From Candidimonas sp. SYP-B2681 (GTDB lineage: Bacteria; Pseudomonadota; Gammaproteobacteria; Burkholderiales; Burkholderiaceae_B): a stretch of 64,000 nucleotides of DNA. The DNA is taken from positions 186,001 to 250,000 of the forward strand of contig NZ_RYDV01000004.1 of assembly GCF_003971065.1 (NCBI RefSeq). Direction: 5' to 3'. Both the position numbers and the translations under genes were made by a program. The notes under the pieces are model-generated. The model ran no database searches. It was not told the origin of the DNA and saw only the letters and a program-made list of their open reading frames with translations. Shown here in pieces: positions 55,718 through 64,000 of this stretch (positions are counted from its first letter, which is position 1; each line of letters opens with the position of its first letter).

Positions 55718-57412
55718 ATGATTTCCAATCCTTCAGACAAATACCGTCCGTTCGTGCCGTTCGCGCGTGACTTTTCCGAGCGCACGTGGCCAAGCAAGAC
55801 CATTACTCATCCCCCTATCTGGATGAGCACCGATCTGCGCGATGGCAACCAATCGTTGATCGAACCCATGAGCGTTGAGCGCAAATTGCGCTTTTTCGAG
55901 CAACTGGTAAAAATCGGCTTCAAGGAAATCGAAGTGGGTTTTCCATCGGCGTCGCAGACCGACTTCGATTTCGTGCGCAAGCTGGTTGAAGAAGACCGAA
56001 TTCCAGACGACGTGACGATTATCGTACTGACACAGGCTCGCGAGGATTTGATCCGACGTACCGTCGAGTCAGCCGCAGGCGCCAAGCAGGCCGTCGTCCA
56101 CCTGTACAACGCGTGCGCCCCGGCGTTCCGAAAAATCGTCTTCAACATGAGCAAGGACGAAGTCAAAGAGATCGCACTGGAAGGTACGCGCCTGGTGAAG
56201 CAATGCATGAGCGAACATCCCGAGACTTCCTGGCGCTATGAGTACTCTCCAGAAGTATTCAGCACCACCGAGCCCGAGTTTGCATTGGAAGTATGTAATG
56301 CCGTTACCGAGGTGTGGCAGCCGACGCCGGAATCAAAGATCATTTTCAATCTGCCGGCCACGATCGAGACCACTACACCCAATATGTACGCGGACCAGGT
56401 CGAATGGATGCATAACAACCTGAACCAGCGCGATTGCATTGTCCTTAGCGTGCATCCGCACAATGACCGGGGCACCGCTGTCGCCGCCGCTGAATTATCC
56501 GTAATGGCAGGGGCCGACCGCATCGAAGGCTGTTTGTTTGGCAGTGGCGAACGCACAGGCAACGTAGACTTGGTCACCCTGGCGCTGAACCTCTATACCC
56601 AGGGCATACACCCGGGCCTGGACTTCTCCGACATCGATGAAGTGCGCCGCTGCGTCGAATACTGCAATCAGTTGCCGGTACATCCGCGCCATCCTTATGC
56701 TGGCGACTTGGTCTTTACGGCATTCTCGGGCTCGCACCAGGATGCCATCAAGAAAGGCTTTGCCCAACAGCAACCCGACGCATTGTGGGAAGTGCCGTAT
56801 TTGCCGATCGATCCAGCCGATCTGGGACGCAACTACGATGCAGTCATCCGCGTCAACAGCCAGTCGGGCAAGGGCGGCGTATCGTATTTGCTCGAGCAAG
56901 AGCACGGGCTGGTATTGCCGCGCCGCCTGCAAATCGAGTTTAGCCGCGCGATTCAGCGGGTTACCGATGAAACGGGCGCGGAGGTGACGGCGGCCAAGGT
57001 GTTTGACGTGTTCAGCGAAGAGTATCTGGACCGCGATAAACCGCTGAAGCTGATACGCCACCGTATTACGGGGAATCCGAAGGCTCAGAGCGGTCAGCAG
57101 TTTTCGATCGAGGTTGAGGTGGAAGACGACGGCGAGGTTCGCAATCTGGTAGGCCATGGCGACGGTGCGATTTCAGCGTTTGTTGATGCGCTGGATGCTG
57201 GGGTCCGAATTATGGATTATCACGAGCACGCCATTGGCATGGGTACGGATACGCGTGCGGCTTGTTATGTTGAGCTGCGGGTGGGTGATTCTGCTACCGG
57301 TTTTGGGGTTGGCATCCATGGGGATATTGTGACGGCGTCGTTCCTGGCGATCTTGGGGGCTGTGAATCGTCATTCGGTTCATGTGCGGGCTGATGCGGTG
57401 GCGTCTGCGTAG
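55718..57412 (+). CDS. leuA: 2-isopropylmalate synthase (LeuA type 2)
   Basis: 564 residues, the longer class of IPMS. Condenses acetyl-CoA with 2-oxoisovalerate, the first step of leucine synthesis. Metal/catalytic motif [10 protein letters not shown] (37-46), [14 protein letters not shown], and the C-terminal regulatory domain (about residues 430-564) that senses leucine. ATG 55718 fits the conserved MxxxPSxKYRPF opening; the reading from 55682 adds an unrelated dozen residues. Confidence 0.95.
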   Translation: MISNPSDKYRPFVPFARDFSERTWPSKTITHPPIWMSTDLRDGNQSLIEPMSVERKLRFFEQLVKIGFKEIEVGFPSASQTDFDFVRKLVEEDRIPDDVTIIVLTQAREDLIRRTVESAAGAKQAVVHLYNACAPAFRKIVFNMSKDEVKEIALEGTRLVKQCMSEHPETSWRYEYSPEVFSTTEPEFALEVCNAVTEVWQPTPESKIIFNLPATIETTTPNMYADQVEWMHNNLNQRDCIVLSVHPHNDRGTAVAAAELSVMAGADRIEGCLFGSGERTGNVDLVTLALNLYTQGIHPGLDFSDIDEVRRCVEYCNQLPVHPRHPYAGDLVFTAFSGSHQDAIKKGFAQQQPDALWEVPYLPIDPADLGRNYDAVIRVNSQSGKGGVSYLLEQEHGLVLPRRLQIEFSRAIQRVTDETGAEVTAAKVFDVFSEEYLDRDKPLKLIRHRITGNPKAQSGQQFSIEVEVEDDGEVRNLVGHGDGAISAFVDALDAGVRIMDYHEHAIGMGTDTRAACYVELRVGDSATGFGVGIHGDIVTASFLAILGAVNRHSVHVRADAVASA

Positions 57413-57510
57413 TTTTCGTAGCTAGGTTCATGCGGATTGATACGCTGCTTGGCGTTTCTTTCCGCTACCTTTGTGGCTTCTGTGTGTTTACGTGGATACG
57501 GATCGAATGA

Positions 57511-57602
57511 CTGCAGAGTGTTTCCTTTCTTTCTGTAGACATTCAATATGCAGTAGTTCTGCGAATCAGATACCTGCAGAACCTTCCCGTCTTTCTGTAG
57601 AC
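57511..57602. repeat. Two 30-bp direct repeats before element D
   Basis: 57511-57540 and 57574-57602 share CTGCAGA then TT-C and CTTTCTGTAGAC. They abut the left end of element D. Between leuA (57412) and 57511 no gene or other feature is visible. Confidence 0.55.
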
Positions 57603-57764
57603 GTTGTGGAGTGGGTGGTGGGGCCAGCCGGGCCAGCGTGACCGGTTCGGCGCCCCGCGCGCCGAACTCCGCATCGCCTTGCTCGTCCGCCCCTGCGGGC
57701 TCCCTTCGCGTACGGCTTGCTCGGCCCCGAAAGGCCCGCCTGCCCCCACCACCCACTCCACAAC
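57603..57764. repeat. Large intergenic palindrome, element D (162-bp class)
   Basis: The 21-bp ends 57603-57623 and 57744-57764 are perfectly inverted, and pairing continues inward for about 11 more bases with two mismatches. The interior (about 57636-57737) contains a 9-bp hairpin GTTCGGCGC/GCGCCGAAC (57645-57667) and closely matches the complement of element E. Lies 190 bp past leuA. Confidence 0.85.
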
Positions 57765-57855
57765 TGCATCCCTGAATAGTGGAAGGACGCGGGGACGGAT
57801 TGCGTCCTTGGCCTTCTTGCCGGCACACCGATTTATTGAAAAGAACGAGTACGCT

Positions 57856-57892
57856 CGCCATGCGCGTCCCGCCTGCCGGGACGCGCATGGCG
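57856..57892. repeat. Perfect 16-bp inverted repeat
   Basis: CGCCATGCGCGTCCCG (57856-57871) and its exact complement (57877-57892) around a 5-base loop. No T-run follows. Located between elements D and E. Confidence 0.75.
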
Positions 57893-58107
57893 TCGGGATG
57901 GGTCGAGCGAAGGGATTTAGATCTTTTTGTGTGGGTACTGAGCTATCTCGCTCCACCGAACCCCGGGACGACGCGGCTGGACAGCGCGACGCGAATAGGC
58001 CAAGGTGCACAGGCCGGCAGCATCATTGGCAATGCGGTCTCTGAACCGACCTATGACAAGGCGCTTGGTCAAGCCAAAGCGCGGACCCTATCGGCGCCAT
58101 CGCGAGC

Positions 58108-58198
58108 AACAAAACATCCTCCAACATCCGGGGCGTGAATGCCCAAATAGCGATCCGCAGGGGATCGCTATTTGGGCGGCCCTGACAAATGTTTTGTT
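58108..58198. repeat. Nested inverted repeat, 91 bp
   Basis: Outer pair AACAAAACAT (58108-58117) and ATGTTTTGTT (58189-58198); inner perfect 16-bp pair GCCCAAATAGCGATCC (58141-58156) with 58162-58177. Located between elements D and E; no gene. Confidence 0.75.
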
Positions 58199-58268
58199 TC
58201 TCCGGCCACCACGCAAAAATGCCTGGCACACAATACGGCGCGAAGATGGGAAGCGCTGACCTTCTGCA

Positions 58269-58431
58269 GTGGGGCCGCTGCGGTGGATCGGCTGAAGGGA
58301 CGTTCGGGGTCGAGCGAGCCGTAGGCGAAGGGAGCCCGTAGGGGCGGACGAGCAAGGCGATGCGGCGTTCGGCGCGCAGGGCGCCGAACCGATCACGCGG
58401 ACCGTAAGCCGAGCCACCGCAGCGGCCCCAC
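58269..58431. repeat. Large intergenic palindrome, element E (162-bp class)
   Basis: The 18-bp ends 58269-58286 and 58414-58431 are perfect inverted copies and pairing extends inward with few mismatches. The interior (about 58288-58398) is the inverse copy of the element D core. The arms of D and E differ from each other. It lies upstream of the phosphodiesterase gene. Confidence 0.85.
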
Positions 58432-58602
58432 GTCATAAGAAACCATCCAATCTTCCCATAAAACCAGGCATAGGGAAAACACTGTAATCAAGATGCAACA
58501 CTTCATGTCTAATATGAAATCGTTTTCATACAAAGACGAATACCGGAGGGGCTTTTGAGTAGCGAACAACGCGGTCACACCATGACTCAAGGGGGACAAA
58601 CC

Positions 58603-59394
58603 ATGTTAATTGCTCAAATCAGCGACCTGCATATTCAGAGCGAAGGCAAAAACAAAGATCTGATCAAACCCGACCGACACCTCGCGCAATGCGTAGCAGC
58701 CTTGAATGCCCTGAATCCGCGTCCAGACTTGGTCGTAGTCACCGGGGATCTTGCCGAGCGGGGCACGAAGCAAGAGTATCTAATTCTGAAGCCACTGCTG
58801 GACGCACTGCACATTCCGTATCTGGTCATTCCGGGCAACCATGACAGCGTCGAAAACCTGCGCGCCGTATTTGACGACCACAGCTACCTCGATACCGGTA
58901 CGCCGTTTATTCAATATACCGCCGAGTCCTGGCCATTGCGCATTGTGGCGTTGGATACGACGGTTCCCATGCATGGTCATGGCGAGCTTTGTGCGGACCG
59001 GTTGAAGTGGCTGGCCGATACCCTGGCACAGCAGACAGATCGTCCAACGCTAATCCTGATGCACCACCCGCCATTCGAGACCGGCATCAAGCTGATGGAC
59101 GAGCTGGGTTTGCTCAAGGGACGCGAGGCCTTCGTCGACATCATTGCTCCGTATCGAAATATCGAACGCGTGTTATGCGGCCATCTGCATCGCACGATTG
59201 TGTGTCGAGTAGGAAACACCATAGCGTCAACCTGCCCGGGCACAGCACATCAAATCGTGCTGGATCTGGCTGACCCCGCCGAACTTCACTTCAATTTTGA
59301 GCCGCCGGGCTATCACTTGCATCATTACGGTGCCAGCGGGCTGGTGACGCATCATGCCGTTATTGGCGACTTTCCAGGGCCCTACCCTTTTTAA
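58603..59394 (+). CDS. GpdQ-like cyclic/glycerophosphodiester phosphodiesterase
   Basis: 263 residues, calcineurin-like metallophosphoesterase. Metal ligands: Asp8 and His10 (ISDLH), Asp49 (TGDLAERG), Asn79-His80 (PGNHDS), MHHPPF and CGHLHR. This is the Icc/GpdQ branch that cleaves cyclic nucleotides or glycerophosphodiesters. GGGGG seven bases upstream supports ATG 58603. ugpC starts 2 bp after the stop, so the enzyme is probably a glycerophosphodiesterase serving the ugp importer. Confidence 0.85.
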   Translation: MLIAQISDLHIQSEGKNKDLIKPDRHLAQCVAALNALNPRPDLVVVTGDLAERGTKQEYLILKPLLDALHIPYLVIPGNHDSVENLRAVFDDHSYLDTGTPFIQYTAESWPLRIVALDTTVPMHGHGELCADRLKWLADTLAQQTDRPTLILMHHPPFETGIKLMDELGLLKGREAFVDIIAPYRNIERVLCGHLHRTIVCRVGNTIASTCPGTAHQIVLDLADPAELHFNFEPPGYHLHHYGASGLVTHHAVIGDFPGPYPF

Positions 59395-59396
59395 CT

Positions 59397-60458
59397 ATGT
59401 CTTCTATTTCTCTGGATACTATTTGCAAGCAGTATGGCGACGCGCCGCCCGCGGTCGACCGGGTCAGCTTCACGGTGGACGCGGGAACCTTTACCGTTTT
59501 GCTGGGGCCCTCCGGTTGCGGCAAATCGACCACGCTCAGGATGATCGCCGGACTGGATGATCCGACTTCAGGGCGCATTCATATCGGAGGCAACGATGTC
59601 ACCGAACTGCCGCCATCAAAGCGCAAGATTTCCATGGTGTTTCAGTCGTATGCGTTGTTCCCGCATCTGTCGGTGAAGGAAAACATATTATTCGGCCTCA
59701 AAGTCCGCAAGGAACCGGCCGCCGAGCGTGAGCCCCGCCTTAAGCACGTAGCCAGCCTGCTGGGCCTGGAAAAATTGCTGGAGCGCAAGCCTTCGCAGTT
59801 ATCGGGCGGTCAGCAGCAACGGGTGGCATTGGGCCGCGCTGTCATTTCCGAGGCACCGGTGTGCCTCATGGACGAACCCTTATCCAACCTCGACGCGCAA
59901 TTACGCCATGAAATGCGCCGCGAGATACGTGCGCTGCAGCAGACCTTGGGCATCACCATGGTGTACGTCACACACGATCAGACCGAGGCCATGAGCATGG
60001 CGGACCGGGTGGTACTGCTGAATGGCGGAAAAATTGAACAGAACGATACCCCCGACATGCTTTATGCCAATCCGGTGTCAGAATTTTCAGCGCGTTTCAT
60101 CGGCACCCCGCCCATGAACCTGCTGGCGCTGGATCCCCGGACCCAGCAGATCTCTGGCTGCGGCGGCACGGCCATTAGCAATATTCCAAGCGGTGCCGTC
60201 AAGCTGGGACTGCGACCGGAACACATCGCCATCAATGCCAGTGGAAACGTTGGTGCACTCGTAGAAACCGTCGAATACTTCGGCGCGGACTCCATCGTTA
60301 TTTGCAAAGTCGGCCAGAACACCGGTATTGCTGTTCGGGCGGCCGGCCATGTGCGCGCCAATCCGGGAGACCAGATCAAGCTGCATTGGAATTCTGGCCA
60401 ACAACATTTTTTTGACGCCTCGGGTAAAGCGCTGCCGCGCACGCCCTCTATTTCTTGA
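59397..60458 (+). CDS. ugpC: Glycerol-3-phosphate ABC transporter ATPase
   Basis: 353 residues. Walker A GPSGCGKST (37-45), signature LSGGQQQRV, Walker B VCLMDEPLSNLD and the C-terminal TOBE regulatory domain (LGLRPEHIAI). CUT1-class ATPase; identity as UgpC rests on the following ugpB/A/E genes. First transporter gene of the operon, an order seen in some betaproteobacteria, unlike E. coli ugpBAEC. Confidence 0.88.
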   Translation: MSSISLDTICKQYGDAPPAVDRVSFTVDAGTFTVLLGPSGCGKSTTLRMIAGLDDPTSGRIHIGGNDVTELPPSKRKISMVFQSYALFPHLSVKENILFGLKVRKEPAAEREPRLKHVASLLGLEKLLERKPSQLSGGQQQRVALGRAVISEAPVCLMDEPLSNLDAQLRHEMRREIRALQQTLGITMVYVTHDQTEAMSMADRVVLLNGGKIEQNDTPDMLYANPVSEFSARFIGTPPMNLLALDPRTQQISGCGGTAISNIPSGAVKLGLRPEHIAINASGNVGALVETVEYFGADSIVICKVGQNTGIAVRAAGHVRANPGDQIKLHWNSGQQHFFDASGKALPRTPSIS

Positions 60459-60470
60459 TAGGAAAACACC

Positions 60471-61766
60471 ATGCGACGTACTCTGTTAAAAGCCCTTGCA
60501 GTCGGACTTGCCGGTGCTTTTTGCGCCGCTCCGGCCTGGTCGCAAGCCAAGCCGGTCGAGATTGAATTCTATTACCCCGTCGCAGTCGGGGGCCCCATCA
60601 CCAAGATTGTCGACGGCATGGTGGAAAAGTTCGAGCAAAGCCATCCCGACATCAAGATCAAGTCCGTATACGCAGGTTCTTACCAGGACTCAGTCGCCAA
60701 GGCGCTGACCGCCCATAAAGGCGGCAACGCCCCGCAATTGGCCGTCCTGCTGTCCACCGACATGTTCACCCTGATCGACGAAGGCGCTGTCGTTCCGTTT
60801 GATCCGCTGGTGCAGTCGGATTCGGACAAGAAGTGGCTTGGCGGCTTCTACAAAGGCTTCATGGCGAACAGCCAAACCGGCGGCAAGACCTGGGGCATCC
60901 CATTTCAGCGCTCCACCATCGTGATGTACTACAACAAGGACTTGTTCAAAGCCGCCGGCCTGGACCCCAATACCCCTCCGGCAAGCTGGGACGAGCTGGT
61001 CACCCATGCACAGAAACTGACCAAGAAGGACAGTGCTGGGCAAGTAACGCAGTGGGGCATCGAGATCCCGTCGGGCGGCAGCTTTGCATACTGGCTGTTC
61101 CAGGCGTTGACGACTCCTAACGACGCCATGCTAATGAATGAAGCTGGAAACGAAGTCTACCTGGACAAGCCAGCCGTTATCGAATCCTTGCAGTATTGGC
61201 ACGATCTGGCCTACAAGCACAAGGTCATGCCCACTGGCACCATAGACTGGGGCACCACGCCCAAAGACTTTTTGGTGGGCAAGACAGCCATGATGTGGAC
61301 TACCACAGGCAACCTGACCAACATTTTGAAGAACGCCAAATTCGACTTTGGCGTGGCGCCAATGCCCAAAGCCAAGCGTGGGGGTAGCCCAACTGGCGGC
61401 GGTAACTTCTACCTGTTCAAATCGGCCACACCCGAACAGCAAAAAGCCGCTTACTCGTTCGTGAAGTGGATGACCAGCCCAGAAAATGCTGCCGCATGGA
61501 GCATTGATACCGGCTATGTCGCGGTAAGCCCGGCAGCATGGGAAACCGAGCCAATGAAAAAGTATGTCAAGGAAGTCCCGGCAGCCGCGGTGGCGCGTGA
61601 CCAGCTGGAAGTCAGTGTGGCCGAGTTCTCGACGCATGATAATCAGCGCGTCACCAAGCTGCTCAACGACAATATTCAAGCGGTCCTGACCAACGCCAAA
61701 ACACCGGATCAGGCGATGAAAGATGCACAGCGCGAGGCTACCCGTTTGTTGCGCTCGTATAAATAA
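60471..61766 (+). CDS. ugpB: sn-glycerol-3-phosphate-binding protein
   Basis: 431 residues. Signal peptide to about residue 25 (AAPAWSQAK), then EIEFYYPVAVGGPITKIVDGMVEKF, the UgpB opening, and the SBP_bac_1 fold. Binds glycerol-3-phosphate or glycerophosphodiesters such as glycerophosphocholine. Alternative: another CUT1 sugar receptor, but the neighbouring phosphodiesterase favours phosphodiesters. Confidence 0.88.
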   Translation: MRRTLLKALAVGLAGAFCAAPAWSQAKPVEIEFYYPVAVGGPITKIVDGMVEKFEQSHPDIKIKSVYAGSYQDSVAKALTAHKGGNAPQLAVLLSTDMFTLIDEGAVVPFDPLVQSDSDKKWLGGFYKGFMANSQTGGKTWGIPFQRSTIVMYYNKDLFKAAGLDPNTPPASWDELVTHAQKLTKKDSAGQVTQWGIEIPSGGSFAYWLFQALTTPNDAMLMNEAGNEVYLDKPAVIESLQYWHDLAYKHKVMPTGTIDWGTTPKDFLVGKTAMMWTTTGNLTNILKNAKFDFGVAPMPKAKRGGSPTGGGNFYLFKSATPEQQKAAYSFVKWMTSPENAAAWSIDTGYVAVSPAAWETEPMKKYVKEVPAAAVARDQLEVSVAEFSTHDNQRVTKLLNDNIQAVLTNAKTPDQAMKDAQREATRLLRSYK

Positions 61767-61768
61767 GC

Positions 61769-62644
61769 ATGAAAGTATCGCTTAACGCGGTCTACGGCTG
61801 GCTGCTTCTGCTGCCAGCCTTAGTCTTACTTGCCGCCTTTACCCACTATCCGGCCCTGGCCACCCTCTGGCACAGCTTCTTTTCCACGCCCAAGGCCAAC
61901 CGCCCGGCAGTATTCGTGGGCATCGATAACTACGCGGCGATGCGCGATGATCCGGTGTTCTGGCAAGCATTGTGGAACAACCTGCTCTACGCCGTCGTCA
62001 CCATCCCTGTGTCGGTGGCGATTGCATTGATTATGGCCCTATGGGTGAACCGCCAATTGGCGGGACGCAGTTTTTTGCGCATGGCCTACTTCACCCCTAC
62101 CATCTTGCCTATGGTGGCGGTAGCCAACATCTGGCTCTTTTTTTACACCCCGCAATATGGTCTGGTTGACCAAATTGCCCATTTCTTTAACTTGCCGGGC
62201 TTGAACTGGCTAGGCAATAAATCGACGGCTCTGCCTGCCCTGATGCTGGTAACGATCTGGAAAGAAGCAGGCTTCTTCATGATTTTTTATCTAGCTGCGC
62301 TCCAGCAAATCTCGCCATCGTTGCGCGAAGCGGCACTGCTGGAAGGGGCGTCGCGCTGGCAATACTTCTGGCGCATATTGGTGCCGCTGCTTATGCCGAC
62401 CACGCTCTTTGTATTGATCAATGCCTTGATCAATGCTTTCCGCCTGGTCGATCATGTGCTTGTCATGACCAAGGGCGGGCCGGACAACGCCAGCACCCTG
62501 TTGCTGTTCTATATCTATGAAACGGGCTTCAGTTACTGGGACACGTCATATGCAGCAACGCTTTCCGTTGTCTTGCTACTGATATTGGCCCTGACCGCCT
62601 TCCTGAAGTTCCGCTGGCTAGACCGCCGGACACATTACCAATGA
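61769..62644 (+). CDS. ugpA: sn-glycerol-3-phosphate ABC permease
   Basis: 291 residues, six membrane helices. LLLPALVLLAAFTHYPALATLWHSFF opening and EAA loop SLREAALLEGASRWQYFWRI. Forms the inner-membrane channel with UgpE. Starts 2 bp after ugpB and overlaps ugpE by four bases (ATGA). Confidence 0.9.
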   Translation: MKVSLNAVYGWLLLLPALVLLAAFTHYPALATLWHSFFSTPKANRPAVFVGIDNYAAMRDDPVFWQALWNNLLYAVVTIPVSVAIALIMALWVNRQLAGRSFLRMAYFTPTILPMVAVANIWLFFYTPQYGLVDQIAHFFNLPGLNWLGNKSTALPALMLVTIWKEAGFFMIFYLAALQQISPSLREAALLEGASRWQYFWRILVPLLMPTTLFVLINALINAFRLVDHVLVMTKGGPDNASTLLLFYIYETGFSYWDTSYAATLSVVLLLILALTAFLKFRWLDRRTHYQ

Positions 62645-63441
62645 CACATAAACTCGATACGATAGGCGCCTGGCTGCTCGGCATAGTGTGGTTTCTGCCG
62701 CTTGCTTACACCGTGTGGGCCGCCTTCCATCCTTCGGCCTACGCTACCCACTTTGACCTGACAGCGCCGCTTACGCTGGAAAATTTTGTGGCTGCCTGGA
62801 ACGCGGCTCCATTCGCCCGGTATTTTCTAAATACCTTCATCCTGGTCACCATGGTGCTGGTAGCGCAATTCATACTGTCGACTCTCGCCGCCTACGCCTT
62901 CGCACGATTCGAATTCAAGGGACGTGACTTCGTCTTCATGCTGGTCCTGCTGCAGCTGATGATCATGCCTGACGTGCTGATTGTGGAAAATTATCGCCTG
63001 ATGTCCTGGCTGGGCGTACGCGACACCATTTTTGCCGTGGGGCTGCCGTACTTTGCTTCGGCCTTCGGCATATTTCTTCTGCGCCAAACCTTCAAGACCG
63101 TACCTCGTGAGCTCGAAGAGGCTGCGCGGGTGGAAGGCGCCAGCCGCTGGCAGATTCTGATGAAGGTTTATGTGCCCCTGGCGCGGCCTATTTATGTGGC
63201 CTACGGCCTGGTATCCGTAAGCTATCACTGGAATAACTTTCTGTGGCCGCTGATCATTACCAACTCGGTGGAATCGCGACCCCTGACCGTCGGCCTGCAG
63301 GTTTTTGCGTCGACCGATCAGGGCATAGATTGGTCCATCATTACAGCCGCCACACTGTTGAGTGCGGCGCCTTTATTGGTGGCCTTCTTGTTATTCCAGC
63401 GGCAGTTCGTGCAGTCGTTCATGCGCGCCGGGATACGCTAA
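62641..63441 (+). CDS. ugpE: sn-glycerol-3-phosphate ABC permease
   Basis: 266 residues, six membrane helices; EAA loop PRELEEAARVEGASRWQIL. Partner of UgpA. The last operon gene: its TAA stop overlaps the TAG stop of the convergent gene at 63438. Confidence 0.9.
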   Translation: MTHKLDTIGAWLLGIVWFLPLAYTVWAAFHPSAYATHFDLTAPLTLENFVAAWNAAPFARYFLNTFILVTMVLVAQFILSTLAAYAFARFEFKGRDFVFMLVLLQLMIMPDVLIVENYRLMSWLGVRDTIFAVGLPYFASAFGIFLLRQTFKTVPRELEEAARVEGASRWQILMKVYVPLARPIYVAYGLVSVSYHWNNFLWPLIITNSVESRPLTVGLQVFASTDQGIDWSIITAATLLSAAPLLVAFLLFQRQFVQSFMRAGIR

Positions 63442-63842
63442 TAGCCCACCGACAAGCCCGGTAAGTCGACCGTAATCAACGGCTTTTCAAGAGCCATGGC
63501 AGCCATCGTGGCGAACTCTTGCGCGAGGTCGCCATATTTCGACAATTCCAGATAACCCAGGGCGTCGGCAACACCCAGGATTTTGTCCAGCATCAAGACC
63601 TTTCCGCTGGCGCGCAATGGCTCGCAACCCAGGCGTGACCAGGCTGTTTCGAACCACTCCCGTGCCGCCACCGAGCCAGCACCACCGGGTTCGACGTCGA
63701 CGGCGAGTTCGACGCGTTGCCGCGGATTAAAAATAATCGTCACCACACTGCGCATACCGGCTCCAGGGCTCATCACATTCAGGACAATAGTCGCAAACAG
63801 CGTACGCAATTGCCCCGGTTTTGAATGTCGGTCAAATGACAT
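63438..63842 (-). CDS. Conserved-looking protein of unknown function
   Basis: 134 residues, soluble, alpha/beta by composition (SVVTIIFNPRQRVELAVDVEP, then helices). I do not recognise it. The frame is convergent with ugpE and its stop overlaps the ugpE stop. Codon use fits the genome. An upstream dispersed repeat sits between it and the window's end. Confidence 0.6.
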   Translation of the reverse strand: MSFDRHSKPGQLRTLFATIVLNVMSPGAGMRSVVTIIFNPRQRVELAVDVEPGGAGSVAAREWFETAWSRLGCEPLRASGKVLMLDKILGVADALGYLELSKYGDLAQEFATMAAMALEKPLITVDLPGLSVGY

Positions 63843-63863
63843 TGCGGCTTGGGCTTATTTCGT

Positions 63864-63942
63864 TCCCGAATCAAGCGTGAATGCCGCGGGCAGACCTTAC
63901 TGGCGTAAGGCAAGCGGAACTTACACGTCAGCTTCGATCCGA
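63864..63942. repeat. Dispersed 85-bp intergenic inverted repeat, copy 3
   Basis: Inverted orientation relative to copies 1 and 2. The block 63888-63916 is the complement of 958-986 at 28 of 29 positions. The ends (63864-63884 and about 63926-63942) are imperfectly inverted. No gene is visible from here to the end of the window. Confidence 0.65.
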
Positions 63943-64000
63943 AATGAAATCACCAGATTGGGGCCGGCTCCCATATCACGTCGGCGTCTTCCTGACGCGA

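Noticed and set aside
57379-57888. Minus-strand frame of 169 codons overlapping the end of leuA and element D
   Set aside because: It crosses the palindrome arms, has no family similarity and begins inside a perfect hairpin.
57604-58436. Two overlapping frames on opposite strands with similar translations (RDRFGA-RAE-RIALLVRP)
   Set aside because: The likeness comes from the inverted D/E core, not from protein conservation; the frames run through the hairpin arms and lack ribosome sites.
1-64000. CRISPR array, prophage or integrated element
   Set aside because: No regularly spaced direct repeats, no cas, integrase, capsid or portal-like proteins were seen. The only clear mobile element is the IS at 38892-40279.

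Overview
The window looks like chromosome of a GC-rich betaproteobacterium of the Burkholderiales, most likely Alcaligenaceae (Bordetella / Achromobacter / Pusillimonas type). This rests on gene order (hisB-hisH-hisA-hisF-hisI-hisE-HIT-tatABC, a three-gene bc1 operon followed by sspA-sspB), a Bug-type solute receptor and codon usage; no rRNA is present to confirm it.

Layout. 1-5.4 kb: end of the histidine operon running into a HIT hydrolase and tatABC. 5.4-12.2 kb: membrane-anchored Do-type protease, a NIF3 protein, mscL, cytochrome bc1 (petABC; its Rieske subunit carries a Tat-type twin-arginine signal) and sspAB. 12.2-15.2 kb: sulfate uptake (sbp, cysT, cysW, without cysA). 15.3-22.4 kb: HpaI-type aldolase, tRNA-Thr(TGT), a TauE exporter beside a 5'-truncated ABC permease, a tartrate/D-malate type cluster (Bug receptor, dehydrogenase, divergent LysR) and a zinc dehydrogenase. 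22.6-27.7 kb: small stress-like proteins and single enzymes. 27.9-34.6 kb: an M20 deacylase with a complete dipeptide/oligopeptide ABC importer whose two ATPases are fused. 35-38.8 kb: GlsB-like protein, YkvA-like protein, and a membrane protein/GTPase pair (DUF2868/DUF3482). 38.8-45.2 kb: accessory stretch with an IS110/IS1111 insertion sequence, a small membrane protein, an FMN reductase, an Acr3-like relic, a VOC protein and an orphan 568-residue protein with a HEPN-like motif. 45.2-57.4 kb: two TPM proteins and LemA, rhlE, a LysE exporter, prfC, bfr/bfd, rpoN and leuA with a possible leucine-rich leader peptide. 58.6-63.4 kb: a GpdQ-like phosphodiesterase directly upstream of ugpC-ugpB-ugpA-ugpE, a coherent glycerophosphodiester uptake and hydrolysis operon.

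The most unusual content is non-coding. (1) Three large cruciform-type elements of about 225 bp (A 34676-34897, B 44906-45132, C 38793-40411) have long terminal inverted arms that differ between copies but match within a copy, a conserved CGAACT motif about 90-100 bp from one end, and a small hairpin at the exact centre; C is split by the IS1111-type element. (2) Two related-looking 162-bp elements (D 57603-57764, E 58269-58431) share a core of about 100 bp in opposite orientation, again with copy-specific but self-complementary arms. (3) An 80-87 bp element occurs three times between genes (929-1015, 13934-14018, 63864-63942). I do not recognise any of these as a named repeat family, and they are the best candidates here for something undescribed.
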